In this document: positions 6,576-17,186 of the stretch, in pieces | Layout of the letters: each line of letters starts with the position of its first letter | Numbering within the stretch: the first letter of the stretch is position 1 | Source: Rariloculus sp963665575 | GTDB taxonomy: Bacteria; Pseudomonadota; Gammaproteobacteria; Steroidobacterales; Rariloculaceae | NCBI GenBank assembly: GCA_963665575.2 | Contig: CAXXDW010000003.1 | Coordinates: forward strand, 868,001 to 932,000 | Direction of reading: 5' to 3' | Length of the DNA: 64,000 nucleotides | Notes under the pieces: model-generated | What the model saw: only the letters and a program-made list of their open reading frames with translations | The model's database searches: none | What the model was told of the DNA's origin: nothing | Position numbers and translations under genes: made by a program

Positions 6576-9488
6576 ATGTCTGCCGCGAAGAACGGCCTGC
6601 CCACCTCCCTCACATCGGCTCTCCTAAGAAAAATCTTCCGCTACGAACCGCGCCATTGGAAAGCGATGAAGCCCAAGCTCGTGAGAAAATGTCCAAAAGC
6701 CTGGACGCACATGAATCTCTCAGACAATGGCTTCTACGACAAACTCCACGAGCATCTGAAGGATCCCGCGATCCGGCGTGATTTTGACGCGGTGGCAGGC
6801 CGGCAGGACACCAAACGCCGTAAGTGCGGGCTCTATAGCGGGATTCACCATTTCTACTCAAAACAGCTCGCAAACGAACAATCGTTTCAAGAGCGTCTAC
6901 CCAAAAATGCATCACCTCGACAGTTGATTGATGCCATTGCGTACTGCGAGAACGATGATCGCCTGACAAACGTCATTTGGATCCTTCTGGAAGAAGGATC
7001 CATCTCAAGAGATGAGATTTCAGAAGTTGCAGAGAAACACCCTGGCGTCCTCGATCGCCTTGCACCAGTGTTTCAGAATGATGCGGCAGACGCTGTTACG
7101 GTTACTGACCGCTGGAAAGCATGCCTTACGAGAATCAGGAACACTCTCGATGCTGCGGATTCAACAGCTCCCGATACACGAATTGTGGAATTGCTGACCA
7201 AAGATGTAGCGAATCTATCGGAACTTGTTTTGGAGGCGGAGACGCATTATAGATTCTCGTCGTCTGTAATAAAGCTCATTGGGGACTACAAGGATTTACT
7301 GTCGGAACGAGCTTCGCTGAAGCCTCTCATCGATAAGCTATTGCAATCTACGTTCCCTCTCCAAATCCCGGCGGACGCACCACTATTGCTCGAAAAGGTC
7401 GAGGGGTCACTACGTTCACTCGCCGATGTGGTCAAGGACATTCTTGAGAAATCTACTTCCATATCCGAAGCGGATGCCGAAAAACGGGGTGAGTTGGGTA
7501 AGGAAATCGGTCTTCTGTCTGCGACGCAAGAAAAAGTCTATTCGGACATAGAGGGAGTTCTGCTCGAGATTATTCGCGTAGGTGACATAGATATGGTCGC
7601 CGATGGTTCAGTTCAAGAATCGGAAGTGTTGTCACGTGAACAGCAAGACGGCGATCGGGAGGATGAGGTCACCAAACCAGAAGCTCAAGGCATTGATAAT
7701 ATTGATTCAGACGAATTGGCGTCGAACCACACCGAGGACTCTGAAGAAGACACGAGTGACAGCACATTGCTCGAAGCGTCAGAAAGCGCCACGGAGGATG
7801 TGGCGACGTCCACGAAGGGCGAGAGCATTGTCGAAGCAACCGAAGAGCCATCAGCTTTAGTCGAAACCGATGCAATTGAAGAATCGGGTGATTCAGATTC
7901 GAAAGTCGAGCAACAACACAATAGCGTTGACTCGGCGAGCTTAGATACTTCTTCCTCGATTGAAACTGAGCCGCCCACCGTCGAATCGGAGCAACGGGAG
8001 GCTTCACTATCAGCACCAGCGGCTCTTGAAGCCATGCTCAGCACCGGTCGATTCGCCCGCGCATATTGGTTGACTCGGGCTGACAGCTCGCTAGGAGATT
8101 CCGATCTATTCGGCGCGCTCGGCGAAGGTACCCGAATCGGGCCGGGGAGCTCGTGTCCGGGTGTGTTAATCCAGTTTTTTGACGGCCTTGCTCGCAGAAA
8201 CGTCTGGCAGGACGATGAACGACTTCTTCTCGGTGCCTCGATACTCGGAGCCTGCCTATTTGTAGACCCACTTCCGCAGGATGTTTACCAGCTAGCACGT
8301 GAGCTTCCTCCGGGTGGATCTCCGGTGGGATCCCTCATGCAGCGGGTGCGCGATCTTTGTATCCATCAGAACGCAAAGATTCGTCCCCAGGATTTGGGCG
8401 GCGAATCGGCAGATGATGCACGGAGCCTTCGATTGGATCAACTTGAAAGCGACGCCGAAAAATTTCTTTGTCGTGTGCCACACATTCGATTTCAATATGC
8501 TCCCGCAGACCTTGCGATCCAGTTCCTATATCGCGCGGGATCTGAATGGCATCGACTCCACACAATCATCGGTAGTAGCGAAAGCCGCCGGTTAAACGAA
8601 GTACGACGACTCACGAAACAACTGAACCCCGTCGAGGTCGTCACGCATCTTCACGACCAGGACGAACTCAGTATTCTAAAACAGCCTCTTCAGGGCCGTG
8701 CGCGCGACAAGTTGGTTCGACACCTACATGACACTCTTGCTACTGCAAAGGAATGGAGTCGTCTAATCGCCACCGCTAAGGACGGTAGCCAGAGGGCGAA
8801 CAAAACTCAATCCGAGGAACTACTTAGCGCACTAAGAAAGCTATTGCCAGCTGCGCGGAAAGCTTTGGTCTCGATCAAGGGCCGGGGCGCCGTCGACGCT
8901 CTTGACATTGTACTATGGGAATTAGAGGCGCGTATCCAGGGAAGTGAACCCACTGAGCGTGCCCTCATCGCGACCGACCTACTTCTTCTGCCTGGGATAG
9001 AACTCGAAGACGACCTTGAACCAGCAGACAGTCAGCATCACCATCTTGGGCGCGCGATTCTTGAGGCTGAACGGTCAGAAGCCGAGCCGAGCACAGTTTT
9101 CAGAGAGTGTTTGAGTCGCCAAGAATACCGTCGCGCTCGGGTGATAATGGAGGCACACAAACTCGGAGAACGCGCACAGGCCGAGTACCGTCAGGCGGTG
9201 ATCCGTCGACGGACTTCTCTAATCGACGCTAGGGACGAATTACGGCTCGAAATCGAAGATGCGTTCCTGCTTGGTCAGCTTCGCGACGAGGCCAAGACTA
9301 CATCGGAGGTAGCAGACCAGACCCACAATGCGTTAGAGCGGAGCCAGCTCCTAGGCGTGATTCGCGATGCGGAGGAAAAACTCAACCGCTCCACCGACAC
9401 CGACGCGGATGAACTTCGGGCCATCTCGAGACGCGTTGAAGAAGTGACTGCCAAGACTAACCCCAATGTTGCAGAAATGCGTGGCTGA
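6576..9488 (+). pseudogene. Large STAND-like ATPase gene, 5' part (cut by the IS1380 element at 9461)
   Basis: The ATG at 6576 has an AAGGAAAG ribosome-binding site at 6565-6572; a TTG at 6558 also opens the frame but lacks one. The frame encodes about 960 native residues before it enters the IS and stops at 9488. What is seen: an N-terminal helical region, a strongly acidic Ser/Thr/Glu-rich linker around residues 340-470, then mostly helical sequence ending in a coiled-coil-like stretch near the break. No catalytic motif is evident here. With the IS (9461-10939) and one CTAA duplicate removed, it joins in frame to the 10948-13164 part. The combined gene would be 1,702 codons including the stop. 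Confidence 0.8.
9457..9460. repeat. Target-site duplication CTAA, left copy (right copy 10940-10943)
   Basis: CTAA directly precedes the left terminal repeat at 9461 and is repeated directly after the right terminal repeat at 10940-10943. Four-base duplications are characteristic of IS1380-family insertion. This proves the element entered here as a unit. Confidence 0.9.
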
Positions 9489-10939
9489 CGCGGTGCCGAG
9501 GTAAGGCGAGATGGGCGTCACTGCTGATATTGTTGAGTTTGCAGACTTTGACAATGCCGAGCAGGAGGGGCCACATCTCGTGAGGTTAAGGAAAGCAGAT
9601 TTGCAGCGGCGAATCAACGGTCAGTTGACGCTGCGCTACGAGGCCGCTGGGCTGACGTCGTTTTCGGGACTTGAGCTGGTCGGACGGTTTATTCGGCAAC
9701 TGGATCTCCGCGGGAGTTTGCGGCGAGTTGGCGATGCGCTGCCGCGCAGCGATTTCGGCGGAGAGCGGCTGTCGGTGCTGGTGCTGGCGATGCTGATTGC
9801 GGGTGCTCGGCGAGTCCGTCACGTGAGTTATTTGGATGGCGATCCGCTGGTGGAGCGGTTGTGCGGTCTGGGTCGGTTGCCGAGCTTGCACACCTTGGGG
9901 CGCTGGCTGCGCGGTTTCGATGCCGGCGGGGTGAAGGCGCTGCTCGAGGTCAACGAACGCCTGGTCGGGGACGTGATCGAACGCAGCGGATTGCGTCGCC
10001 TGACGCTGGACGTGGACGGCTCGGTGGTGTCGACGGGGCTCAAGGTTGAGGGCGCGCGGCGGGGCTTCAACCCGCATCGTCGCAAGGTGCCGAGCTATTA
10101 CCCGATCACGGCGTACGAGGCGAACACCGGCCAGGTGCTACGGGTCGGCAACCGGGCGGGCAACGTGCATGACGGCAAGGCCTCGGCGAGCTTTCTGGAC
10201 GAACTGTTCGATCAGCTCGATGCAACGCTTGAGCGCCGGCCGGTGCTGGAAATGCGCATGGATGGGGCGTTTTTCCGCGAGGAAGTGCAGTACGCGATCA
10301 AGGTGCCGTTTTATCGATGGCTGGGACTGAAGGAACGGATCGCCGAGTGCCGGTATTGGGAGCCGGTGGACGCGTCGGTGGAATGTTTCGAGCGGTGGCT
10401 TCCCGTGCCGGCCTGGTCGCGCCGGATGCGCGTCGTGGTCTACCGCAAGCGCGTGCATCACCGGACCGCGAAGAACTATCAGCTCGATCTGTTCGATCCC
10501 GACGACCGCTACTTCGAGTACTCGGCCGTCGTCACCAACAAGGAGGTGACCGGGCGCACGCTATGGTTCTTCATGTGCGGGCGCGGCACCCACGAGAAGG
10601 TCTATGGCGAGCTCAAGGGCGGGTTCGCGTTCGACTGCGTGCCGACCCAGCGCTATGCGGCCAACAGCGCCTGGCAGGTGTTCAGCGTCATCGCATTCAA
10701 CCTCATGCGCGCCTTGCAGGCCGGTACCTCGGAACGGCGATCCATGAATCGGAAACGACGAACGATCCAGCCGTTTCAGACCATACAGACCCTGCGGTAT
10801 CGATTTATCAATCGGGCCGGCCTGTTGGTGCAGCCCAATGGCCGCCAAATACTCGATGTGGGCAACAATCCGATGGTTCGGAAGCGATTCCAGGCCATCG
10901 AAAACGCACTCTCAAGCTGAAATTTCTGCAACATCAAGG
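9461..10939 (+). mobile_element. IS1380-family insertion sequence, complete ends (1,479 bp)
   Basis: Terminal inverted repeats CCCCAATGTTGCAGAAAT (left) and the complement of ATTTCTGCAACATCAAGG (right) differ at three of 18 positions. The element is flanked by the CTAA duplication and carries one transposase gene in the plus orientation. It interrupts the large ATPase gene. A decayed copy lies at 19781 and a shorter end fragment at 2410. Confidence 0.92.
9511..10920 (+). CDS. IS1380-family transposase (469 aa, with an internal deletion)
   Basis: A DDE transposase of the IS1380 type: LTLDVDGSVV (first Asp), LEMRMDGAFF (second Asp) and THEKVYGELKGGFAFD (Glu region). The N-terminal KADLQRRINGQLTLR and C-terminal SAWQVFSVIAFNLMRAL segments are also typical. 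Compared with the copy at 19781 it lacks nine codons just after the second Asp (FREEVQY here, FREDVIDVLDAEGVQY there). This is an in-frame 27-bp loss between short GAGG repeats, so activity is doubtful although the frame is open. Confidence 0.9.
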   Translation: MGVTADIVEFADFDNAEQEGPHLVRLRKADLQRRINGQLTLRYEAAGLTSFSGLELVGRFIRQLDLRGSLRRVGDALPRSDFGGERLSVLVLAMLIAGARRVRHVSYLDGDPLVERLCGLGRLPSLHTLGRWLRGFDAGGVKALLEVNERLVGDVIERSGLRRLTLDVDGSVVSTGLKVEGARRGFNPHRRKVPSYYPITAYEANTGQVLRVGNRAGNVHDGKASASFLDELFDQLDATLERRPVLEMRMDGAFFREEVQYAIKVPFYRWLGLKERIAECRYWEPVDASVECFERWLPVPAWSRRMRVVVYRKRVHHRTAKNYQLDLFDPDDRYFEYSAVVTNKEVTGRTLWFFMCGRGTHEKVYGELKGGFAFDCVPTQRYAANSAWQVFSVIAFNLMRALQAGTSERRSMNRKRRTIQPFQTIQTLRYRFINRAGLLVQPNGRQILDVGNNPMVRKRFQAIENALSS

Positions 10940-10947
10940 CTAAGGAC

Positions 10948-13164
10948 ATGACGTCGAAGCGTCGTGAGCGACTTTTCCGCGAGTTTTCGGCCATGATGAA
11001 ACAGCTTCCGGAGACAGAGCAGGGCGAAACTGACCGTGTCTATCTGCAAGACGCGTTTAATGACTGCATGAGATGCGATGATCACGTTGCTGCCTTCGAC
11101 TTGCTGGATCGCGGTCGCAGGGCAACTCAACGCATGGAGCCGGTGGCGCGCGCATCGACTGGCAGCAGCAATGAAACCGAACTCTTCGTGGAGCGGGCGG
11201 ACGCTTACCGGGACGCCCTGTCAAAACGTGACTGGCTTACAAGAGCAAAGACCAGTCTTCAGAAAGGCAGTACTTTCGCGCAAATTGCCTTCGGCCAGCT
11301 TGACCGAGCTCGACGGGACGAGGCCTCCAACGCATTACAGGCTTGGAGTTCGCTAACGCGACTTCGGTACGCTAGCGCCCGTCGCGGATTGCCGGAATCT
11401 ATGGAGACGCTGCTCCGTTTCTTGGGCTTGCCATTGCAGACGGGTGGAATCGAGGTCGCGGACGCCTCCCAGGACGGGTTCGCACATTGCCGTGCGACGC
11501 TTACCAGACCGGTAACTTCCTCGCCCCTTCCGGCCTTCGGATCCGCGTGTGGTACAACCTACGAGATTGTCGTAAGCCAGAAACGGAAAGAACCGGAGCA
11601 GATCGAAGAATACCTTCGGAGTCGCGGGTTGGCAGGCCGCCCGGTTCTTGCGCTCCTACTGCTACCGCACAGATCGAATTTCCGAATTCGGTGGCAGCGA
11701 TATTTTGCGCGCGCTCGGCTTACTGTCCTTCCTCTAGATCTAGTCGTCTTTCTTCATTTGTGTGGGGAACGAAACCGACTGCCAGCTCTCTTTGAGCTGG
11801 GCCTCCCCTTCACTTGGGCACGACCATATATCACCAAGGGAGAGAATGTCGCGACGGAAATGTTTGTTGGACGAAACGACGAAACGACAGCGCTCCTGGA
11901 TCCCAACGGTAGTTGTATCGTCTTCGGAGGAAGACAGCTTGGGAAATCTGCGTTACTGCGACACGTGCATCGTGAGCATCACCGCCCCGACCGCTCAATC
12001 TACGTGGTCTATCTGGATGTTGACGACCTCGGTACCGACTCGCAAGGCTACGATGCCTTGGCGGCGGTGTTTTGGCGCCGTGTGTACGATGAACTCCTGC
12101 GCTGGGGCGCAATTCCCGAGCTACCGCAGAAGGTTCTCGCTAAAGCCAACCGTTTGGTAGATGAGGTCCCGAACAAGATTGCAACAAGATTGTCTGCCGA
12201 AAACGAAATGCGCGTCCTGCTGTTGCTGGACGAGACAGACGATTTGCTCGACTGCGATTCCGGTCAGGATTTCGCTCTGGTCCGCCGCCTTCGTTCGCTA
12301 ATGGCCTCAACCGAAAGGAGGTTTAAGGTCGTTTTTGCCGGCCTCCAGAGTGTTCAACGGTACTACAACTGGAAGAACCACCCTTTCGCTCAACTCGGGG
12401 AAGAACTTGTCGTTCATCCGCTCCCTCCGGCTGCCGCTCAAGAGCTGATCATCAGGCCGTTGAGGGCGTTGGGTTTTGCTTTCGACAACACCGGACTGGT
12501 ACTCAGAATACTCTCACAAACGAATTATCATCCGGGCCTCCTCCAGATTTTTGGCTACCGGCTGTTAGACAGCCTTTTCAACAAGTGGCAGCGCCAGGAG
12601 AGTACGGGTCCTATTCGCCAAATTACTTCCGAGGACCTTCTTGCCGTGGAGCGGGACCGTTCGGTAATGGAGGATATTCGCAATCGCTTCGACTGGACTC
12701 TGGACCTCGACGATCGGTACAAGGTCCTGACGTATGCGCTAGTACTCACACCTGACCCGACAGCACCTAGACTCGAGTCGGAATTCATGGCTATTGGGAC
12801 TGAATGGTGGCCCTCGGTATTCGAAGCTATGGATACGCAAGGTCTGCGTGCCGTGCTGGACGAGATGGTCGGGCTCGGCGTACTCCTTCGGGAACATGAA
12901 GATGCCGCTCGCACGTATCGCCTCCGGAGTCCCAATCTACTCAGGCTGTTGGGGCCACAGGAAGCGATAGAAGTCGAGCTATTGAGGATCATTGAGCGTG
13001 AGCGGATCAGCCGCCTCAACCCAAGAAACTTCCACCCGCGCATCGACCAAAAACCAGTGGCGTTCGGCCCTCTGACGATCGAACAGGAAGGCCAATTTGA
13101 CGGGTACCAACGTCCGTTCCAATTGACGCTCGTTAGCGGCAGTGAAGCGCTCGGGGGCCCTTAG
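10948..13164 (+). pseudogene. Large STAND-like ATPase gene, 3' part containing the P-loop domain
   Basis: This frame continues the gene beyond the IS. The ATG at 10948 is the first Met but was probably internal (residue 964 of the intact protein). After about 300 residues it carries MFVGRNDE, a Walker A (GGRQLGKS, residues 327-334 here), a Walker B (VLLLLDETDDLL, 423-434), and sensor-like segments (FKVVFAGLQSVQRY, then LSQTNYHPGLLQIF). This is typical of AAA+/STAND signalling ATPases. A winged-helix-like C-terminal region follows. Many such proteins are phage-defence sensors. The stop at 13162 overlaps the next gene by 23 bp. Confidence 0.82.
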
Positions 13165-14053
13165 CGACGTCACTCGCCAGTTTGATCGGCTTCTCTCCGA
13201 ACCGCGGCACGACAAACATAACCAATCCTGGAGAAAGCTCTCACTCGACGGCCGGAGGCATGCCGATCAATTGGTGCACAGACTCAGGGACGCGCTCAAA
13301 CCGCGCCGACGGACTCATCGATACGCAATCGTTCGACTCGGTGACGTCGAGTATGACGGAGAGTTTTCTGTATTATTCAATCGTCTGGTGAGAGAACTCG
13401 GCCAAGTTTGCACGAATGAATCCAGAGGTCACTTGATTCTGCTGCTTGATCCAATCGAAATTTGGCAATGGCTCCGTGACAGGAATCGCGAACGTGTGCT
13501 CTCTCAGCCAAGGGTCACTGGACTCGAGCTTCGGAGATGGAGCGACGGCGCGATCACAAACGCATTTGACCGCCTTGGAGCTCGGACGGGCAGCCAACTT
13601 GCGGGCGGCGAAGTATTCGAACTGACCTCCGGGTTTCATTTTCTCGTTAACCAAGGATTCACGAGCCTCCGATCGCGCTCAGTCACCAACTCCCGAACAC
13701 TCGTCGATACTTGGGAAGCGCTTCGAGGCGAGACGCTAACGGATGGCGAAACTGACACGGTTATGTTGACGCTTGGGTTACACGGTACGGACGCAAGACT
13801 CGAGAAGTGTGTCTGGGAAGTCTTGCGGCTTAGGGAACCTCTTAATGGCCGCTCCGTACTGACCGAAACCAGTTTCGATCTGGCCACCGAGGTGTTGGAA
13901 GGTTCCGACAAGCAGTGGTTCGAAGAGAACGCCGTCCATGTCCGTGAGTGGGTACAGGCGATGGGACTCGCTCACCCGTCTGACTCCCGTAAGGACAACT
14001 CTATGGTTGTTCCAGCGTTGGTGCAGGATGTAGTCAACGCCAAGGGAGGCTGA
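13142..14053 (+). CDS. Hypothetical protein with ATPase-lid-like region, second gene of the ATPase operon
   Basis: 303 residues from a GTG at 13142, overlapping the upstream ATPase gene by 23 bp. The middle (YAIVRLGDVEYDGEFSVLF, GHLILLLDPIEIWQWL, VTGLELRRWSDGAI) has the strand and Walker-B-like pattern of an AAA ATPase, but no Walker A glycine-lysine loop is present. It may be a degenerate ATPase or adaptor. The C-terminus is helical and charged. Tight coupling on both sides suggests it forms a complex with its neighbours. I do not recognise a named family. Confidence 0.65.
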   Translation: MKRSGALSDVTRQFDRLLSEPRHDKHNQSWRKLSLDGRRHADQLVHRLRDALKPRRRTHRYAIVRLGDVEYDGEFSVLFNRLVRELGQVCTNESRGHLILLLDPIEIWQWLRDRNRERVLSQPRVTGLELRRWSDGAITNAFDRLGARTGSQLAGGEVFELTSGFHFLVNQGFTSLRSRSVTNSRTLVDTWEALRGETLTDGETDTVMLTLGLHGTDARLEKCVWEVLRLREPLNGRSVLTETSFDLATEVLEGSDKQWFEENAVHVREWVQAMGLAHPSDSRKDNSMVVPALVQDVVNAKGG

Positions 14054-14057
14054 CACT

Positions 14058-15263
14058 TTGTTGGTACCTTCGAGCCTCCCCGGGATCCGGGAACTTGCGG
14101 CGGAGGTGCTTGCGGAAACTCGCGAAGAATCCCTAGTGGCTGTCAGTGTCCCGTCGGGTGCCGCGGGAGCGCGCTGGCGTGTTTGGTTCCTCGACGCGCT
14201 ATGCGACTTAATCCGCGAATGCGGAGAACCATTGCCAACCGAAGTGGATTCATTGAACGGCTCACTTTGTGATCCGCTAGCAGGTCTCGCCGATACGGAA
14301 TGTCTGAAACGCGTTGAAAGTATCGAAAATTTGCTCGCGTATTTCCCGGATGAAGGTGCCTTGATTCTGGTTGTCGAATGCGACGATTGCCTCAGCCTCG
14401 AGTGGAAGTCCTTCTTCGGCTCGGTGTCTCGCGCCTACGTTGGAGCGAACTCGCATCGGCTCCGATCGTTAATCGCAATCATTGTGGGCTCTCGAGAATA
14501 CCCGCCAATCACGCAGGATGTTGCATCGCGCGTCTTCGCTCTTTGGAATGTTGTACGATGGGAAGAACTACGATTACTTGCTTCTGCAGCATTACCTGAC
14601 GACGAGAATGCGTTAACGCGTGCGTGGCGGGTAGCTACATACGCTGGGGCCTCAAATTGGAATCCCGAGATGTTATTGCGCCTATGTCGGCAGTGTCCCG
14701 ACCACCTCGAGCAAGTGGTCGATATTGCCCTACCCATTCCACTCGCGAAAGGCGAACTGGAGTGGAACGCTGAGACCGTCCCGGAGCGACGATGGCAGGT
14801 ACCGGCTAACTGCGTAGGTTCTTGGGCCTCTGGAGAGCTGTTTGGACATACGGTTGAGAGAGGTGTCGCGCGCGCATTGCACAACATGCAAAGGCAGCCG
14901 GCAGAAGACTACACTCGCGCGGCCATTTGGCGCGAGCAGCTCTCCGGCCTCTTTCCCGTCGTGGTTGAGCTAGGATTCAGCGCCTCGTCGGCGGTCACCT
15001 CCGTATTGGGAACGGACTGGCATCGTGAAGTTCCTGGAGAACGCAAGTTGTCGGATGACTACCTTCGACTTGAACCGAAAGAAATCATGGAGATTCTCAG
15101 CACCAGGCGATTCGGCAAGGTGCCGCGGTCCATCTGGTCCCTACTAGATTTGTTGCGCCGGACCCGAAACGACTTGGCGCACATGTCTCCAATCGATCTC
15201 CCAAGGATTCGGCAAATCTGGCAAGGTCACGATTTGGTCCAGAAGCGCTTCGTAGGCCGTTGA
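14058..15263 (+). CDS. Degenerate ATPase with C-terminal HEPN-like RX4H motif, third gene of the ATPase operon
   Basis: 401 residues from a TTG at 14058, supported by an AAGGGAGG ribosome-binding site at 14042-14049. The N-terminal half looks like an AAA domain that has lost its P-loop: SVPSGAAGARWRVW stands where Walker A should be, and ALILVVECDD is Walker-B-like. The C-terminal helical region contains RNDLAH (R370 to H375), the RX4H spacing of HEPN ribonucleases, in the context LLRRTRNDLAHMSP. HEPN domains are common RNA-cleaving effectors in defence systems, so this may be the effector. RN.LAH is also found in non-catalytic helical proteins, so the role is unproved. Confidence 0.62.
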   Translation: MLVPSSLPGIRELAAEVLAETREESLVAVSVPSGAAGARWRVWFLDALCDLIRECGEPLPTEVDSLNGSLCDPLAGLADTECLKRVESIENLLAYFPDEGALILVVECDDCLSLEWKSFFGSVSRAYVGANSHRLRSLIAIIVGSREYPPITQDVASRVFALWNVVRWEELRLLASAALPDDENALTRAWRVATYAGASNWNPEMLLRLCRQCPDHLEQVVDIALPIPLAKGELEWNAETVPERRWQVPANCVGSWASGELFGHTVERGVARALHNMQRQPAEDYTRAAIWREQLSGLFPVVVELGFSASSAVTSVLGTDWHREVPGERKLSDDYLRLEPKEIMEILSTRRFGKVPRSIWSLLDLLRRTRNDLAHMSPIDLPRIRQIWQGHDLVQKRFVGR

Positions 15264-15288
15264 TCCAATCATCGTCGCCGAGATCAGG

Positions 15289-15582
15289 TTGCCGACCCTC
15301 GCTGGCTCCCGGCGCAGCAAGGTGCTCAATTTGCGCTGGCGGGGCACCGCCCTCGACCGCCACGAGGCAACCGATCCCTGGTCCGTCGCGGCCATCCGCC
15401 TTCTGATCCTCACGGGCGGACGGCTTTCCGAAGTGGTCAATCTCAAGTGGGACGAAATCGGGGAGAGGTCCGAGGACGGTTCAACCGCACGGCTGGCGGT
15501 TTCCAAGACTGGGCCGCGCACGATCTGGCTGGGACCCCCGTCGACCTGTTTCAGGGGAAAGGTCAACGTACAAAATGTCTGA
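15289..15582 (+). pseudogene. Tyrosine recombinase (integrase) fragment
   Basis: About 97 residues with the first catalytic-arginine box of phage-type integrases (LLILTGGRLSEVVNLKWDEI) and the following strand region (ARLAVSKTGPRTIWL). The His-X-X-Arg and Tyr boxes are absent, and both ends are lost. It marks an old integration boundary between the ATPase operon and the Argonaute operon. Confidence 0.75.
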
Positions 15583-15656
15583 GCCACATATTTCGCGCAA
15601 GCACGGCCCGACACCGAGTAAGGACATATCACCGGACCTTGATCCGCAACGCGCTC

Positions 15657-17174
15657 TTACATATAGAATCGATAAAGTGGGTTGATTTTTCGCGGACCCT
15701 CGCCGCCGGAATCGTCCATCTCCGTCATGATCGTACCTACTTGGCGAGCAAACGACAGTGTAATCGGATGGCGCCCGATTCCGTCGGCAGAATTCCAGTT
15801 CATTTTGGTCAATGCTAAAACGTCACGCGCGATATCCAAGGTATCCGATTCCCCACTATGCCCAAACTCAAGCGGAGCCGGTATATGGGGACCCGGATAC
15901 TCTTTCCACCAGGGAATGTAACCGGTCGTGTAGAGATAAGTTCGCTCGCCTTCTATCCGAATCAGCGTTCCTCGCTCCGGCTCGATGATGCCGCGTCGAA
16001 CTAGCCGCAAGCCGGTAGGACGCAGCCACACCAAATCCTTGAGTGGCACTAAATTCTCGAGGCCGCTCTGAATCCCTTCGACTTCCTCCGGTTGGTACAT
16101 TGACGTCTTGTGCACTATGACTCGGCTTGGCCGGGTTCCAGTATGCAGCTCGTACTGCCGCAACACGCTTTTGATCAAGCTCTCGGCCTGCAGGCATGTC
16201 AGATAGACATGCTTACCACGGCGTTGGTCTCGCTCAATCGTCGCCCCTTGAAGTGCAAAGGGTTCTGTCTCACTTGACAGCGCTTGGGCGAGACTCGCGT
16301 AAACTATGTCGCCGCCGCGCCTCTTTAGGTGGTGAAAGGACACGCCCACATAACAAGCTCCGGGCGCCAATGCTGCAGGCCGCCACGGTATCCTTGTTGA
16401 TTTGTAGTACAACGCCGTACCGAAATTCCAAGCCTTTGTCGCAGAACCCTGCGCTTTGGGCGTCTCCGTATAGGTATGTTCCCGGATGATTTGAGTCGGT
16501 ACCGCATTCGGCAACATCATACAGCGCGCCTTCAGCGCCCGATACAATGACCGAAATAGCAATTCTTCCGCCTGCGGAAAAAGTTCGGCTGCTGCCTTCC
16601 GCTCCTCGGCAGTAAAGTTGTCGAATAAGCTCATCTGCTGAGAGGACTCGTCTTCCTGCATTTGCTTTAGCAGTTGCTGTTCCACCATGGACAGCTTCGG
16701 ATTGAACGTTCGTAGCGTTGCAACTGCTTCCGGAAAATAAACGATGACACACCTCGGCCCACCGTCCACGAAGAGTGACTCTATAGCCTCTACATACAAT
16801 TGGAGTACTGCATCAATACGACCGGAGTCCGGCTGTGCCAATGACAGATCGAGCTTGCTTTGAGAGATTGTACGCATGAATCGGGCATCTAGCTCGAATG
16901 AAGCGCGAAACGCTCGTCCGGAGCCGGGAAACTCAGGAAACTTGAGAGCGTTTCTTTCCGAGTCGATCTGCAACGCCCCCAGCCTCTCTAGCCAATCCGA
17001 GATAAGAGGTAACTGATCGGTAGTGGCGACGAGCCCGATGGGTACCGTGACTGGGTCATCGTCTTGAGAACCAATAGGTCCGAATCCGGAGAGACCGACC
17101 TTTGGATCTTTCTCGCGATTGCCTCCGCCAAAAACCAGTTCGGGTTCTCCAATGCGTTTTAAGTCCATTCTCAT
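15657..17174 (-). CDS. Short prokaryotic Argonaute (MID-PIWI, catalytically inactive type)
   Basis: 505 residues. The N-terminus (ELVFGGGNREKDPKVGLSGFGP) is the characteristic opening of short pAgo proteins. MID/PIWI segments follow: ALYYKSTRIPWRPAAL, CYVGVSFHHLK, YLTCLQAESLIKSVLRQYE, VIVHKTSMYQPEEVEGIQ, and a C-terminal NWNSADGIGRHPITLSFARQVGTIM. No PAZ or N domain is present, and I see no DEDX catalytic tetrad, as expected for short pAgos, which bind guide and target without cutting. Partners with APAZ domains carry the killing activity. It is the downstream gene of a two-gene operon, 12 bp after the SIR2-APAZ stop. Confidence 0.85.
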   Translation of the reverse strand: MRMDLKRIGEPELVFGGGNREKDPKVGLSGFGPIGSQDDDPVTVPIGLVATTDQLPLISDWLERLGALQIDSERNALKFPEFPGSGRAFRASFELDARFMRTISQSKLDLSLAQPDSGRIDAVLQLYVEAIESLFVDGGPRCVIVYFPEAVATLRTFNPKLSMVEQQLLKQMQEDESSQQMSLFDNFTAEERKAAAELFPQAEELLFRSLYRALKARCMMLPNAVPTQIIREHTYTETPKAQGSATKAWNFGTALYYKSTRIPWRPAALAPGACYVGVSFHHLKRRGGDIVYASLAQALSSETEPFALQGATIERDQRRGKHVYLTCLQAESLIKSVLRQYELHTGTRPSRVIVHKTSMYQPEEVEGIQSGLENLVPLKDLVWLRPTGLRLVRRGIIEPERGTLIRIEGERTYLYTTGYIPWWKEYPGPHIPAPLEFGHSGESDTLDIARDVLALTKMNWNSADGIGRHPITLSFARQVGTIMTEMDDSGGEGPRKINPLYRFYM

Positions 17175-17186
17175 ATCGAAACTACC

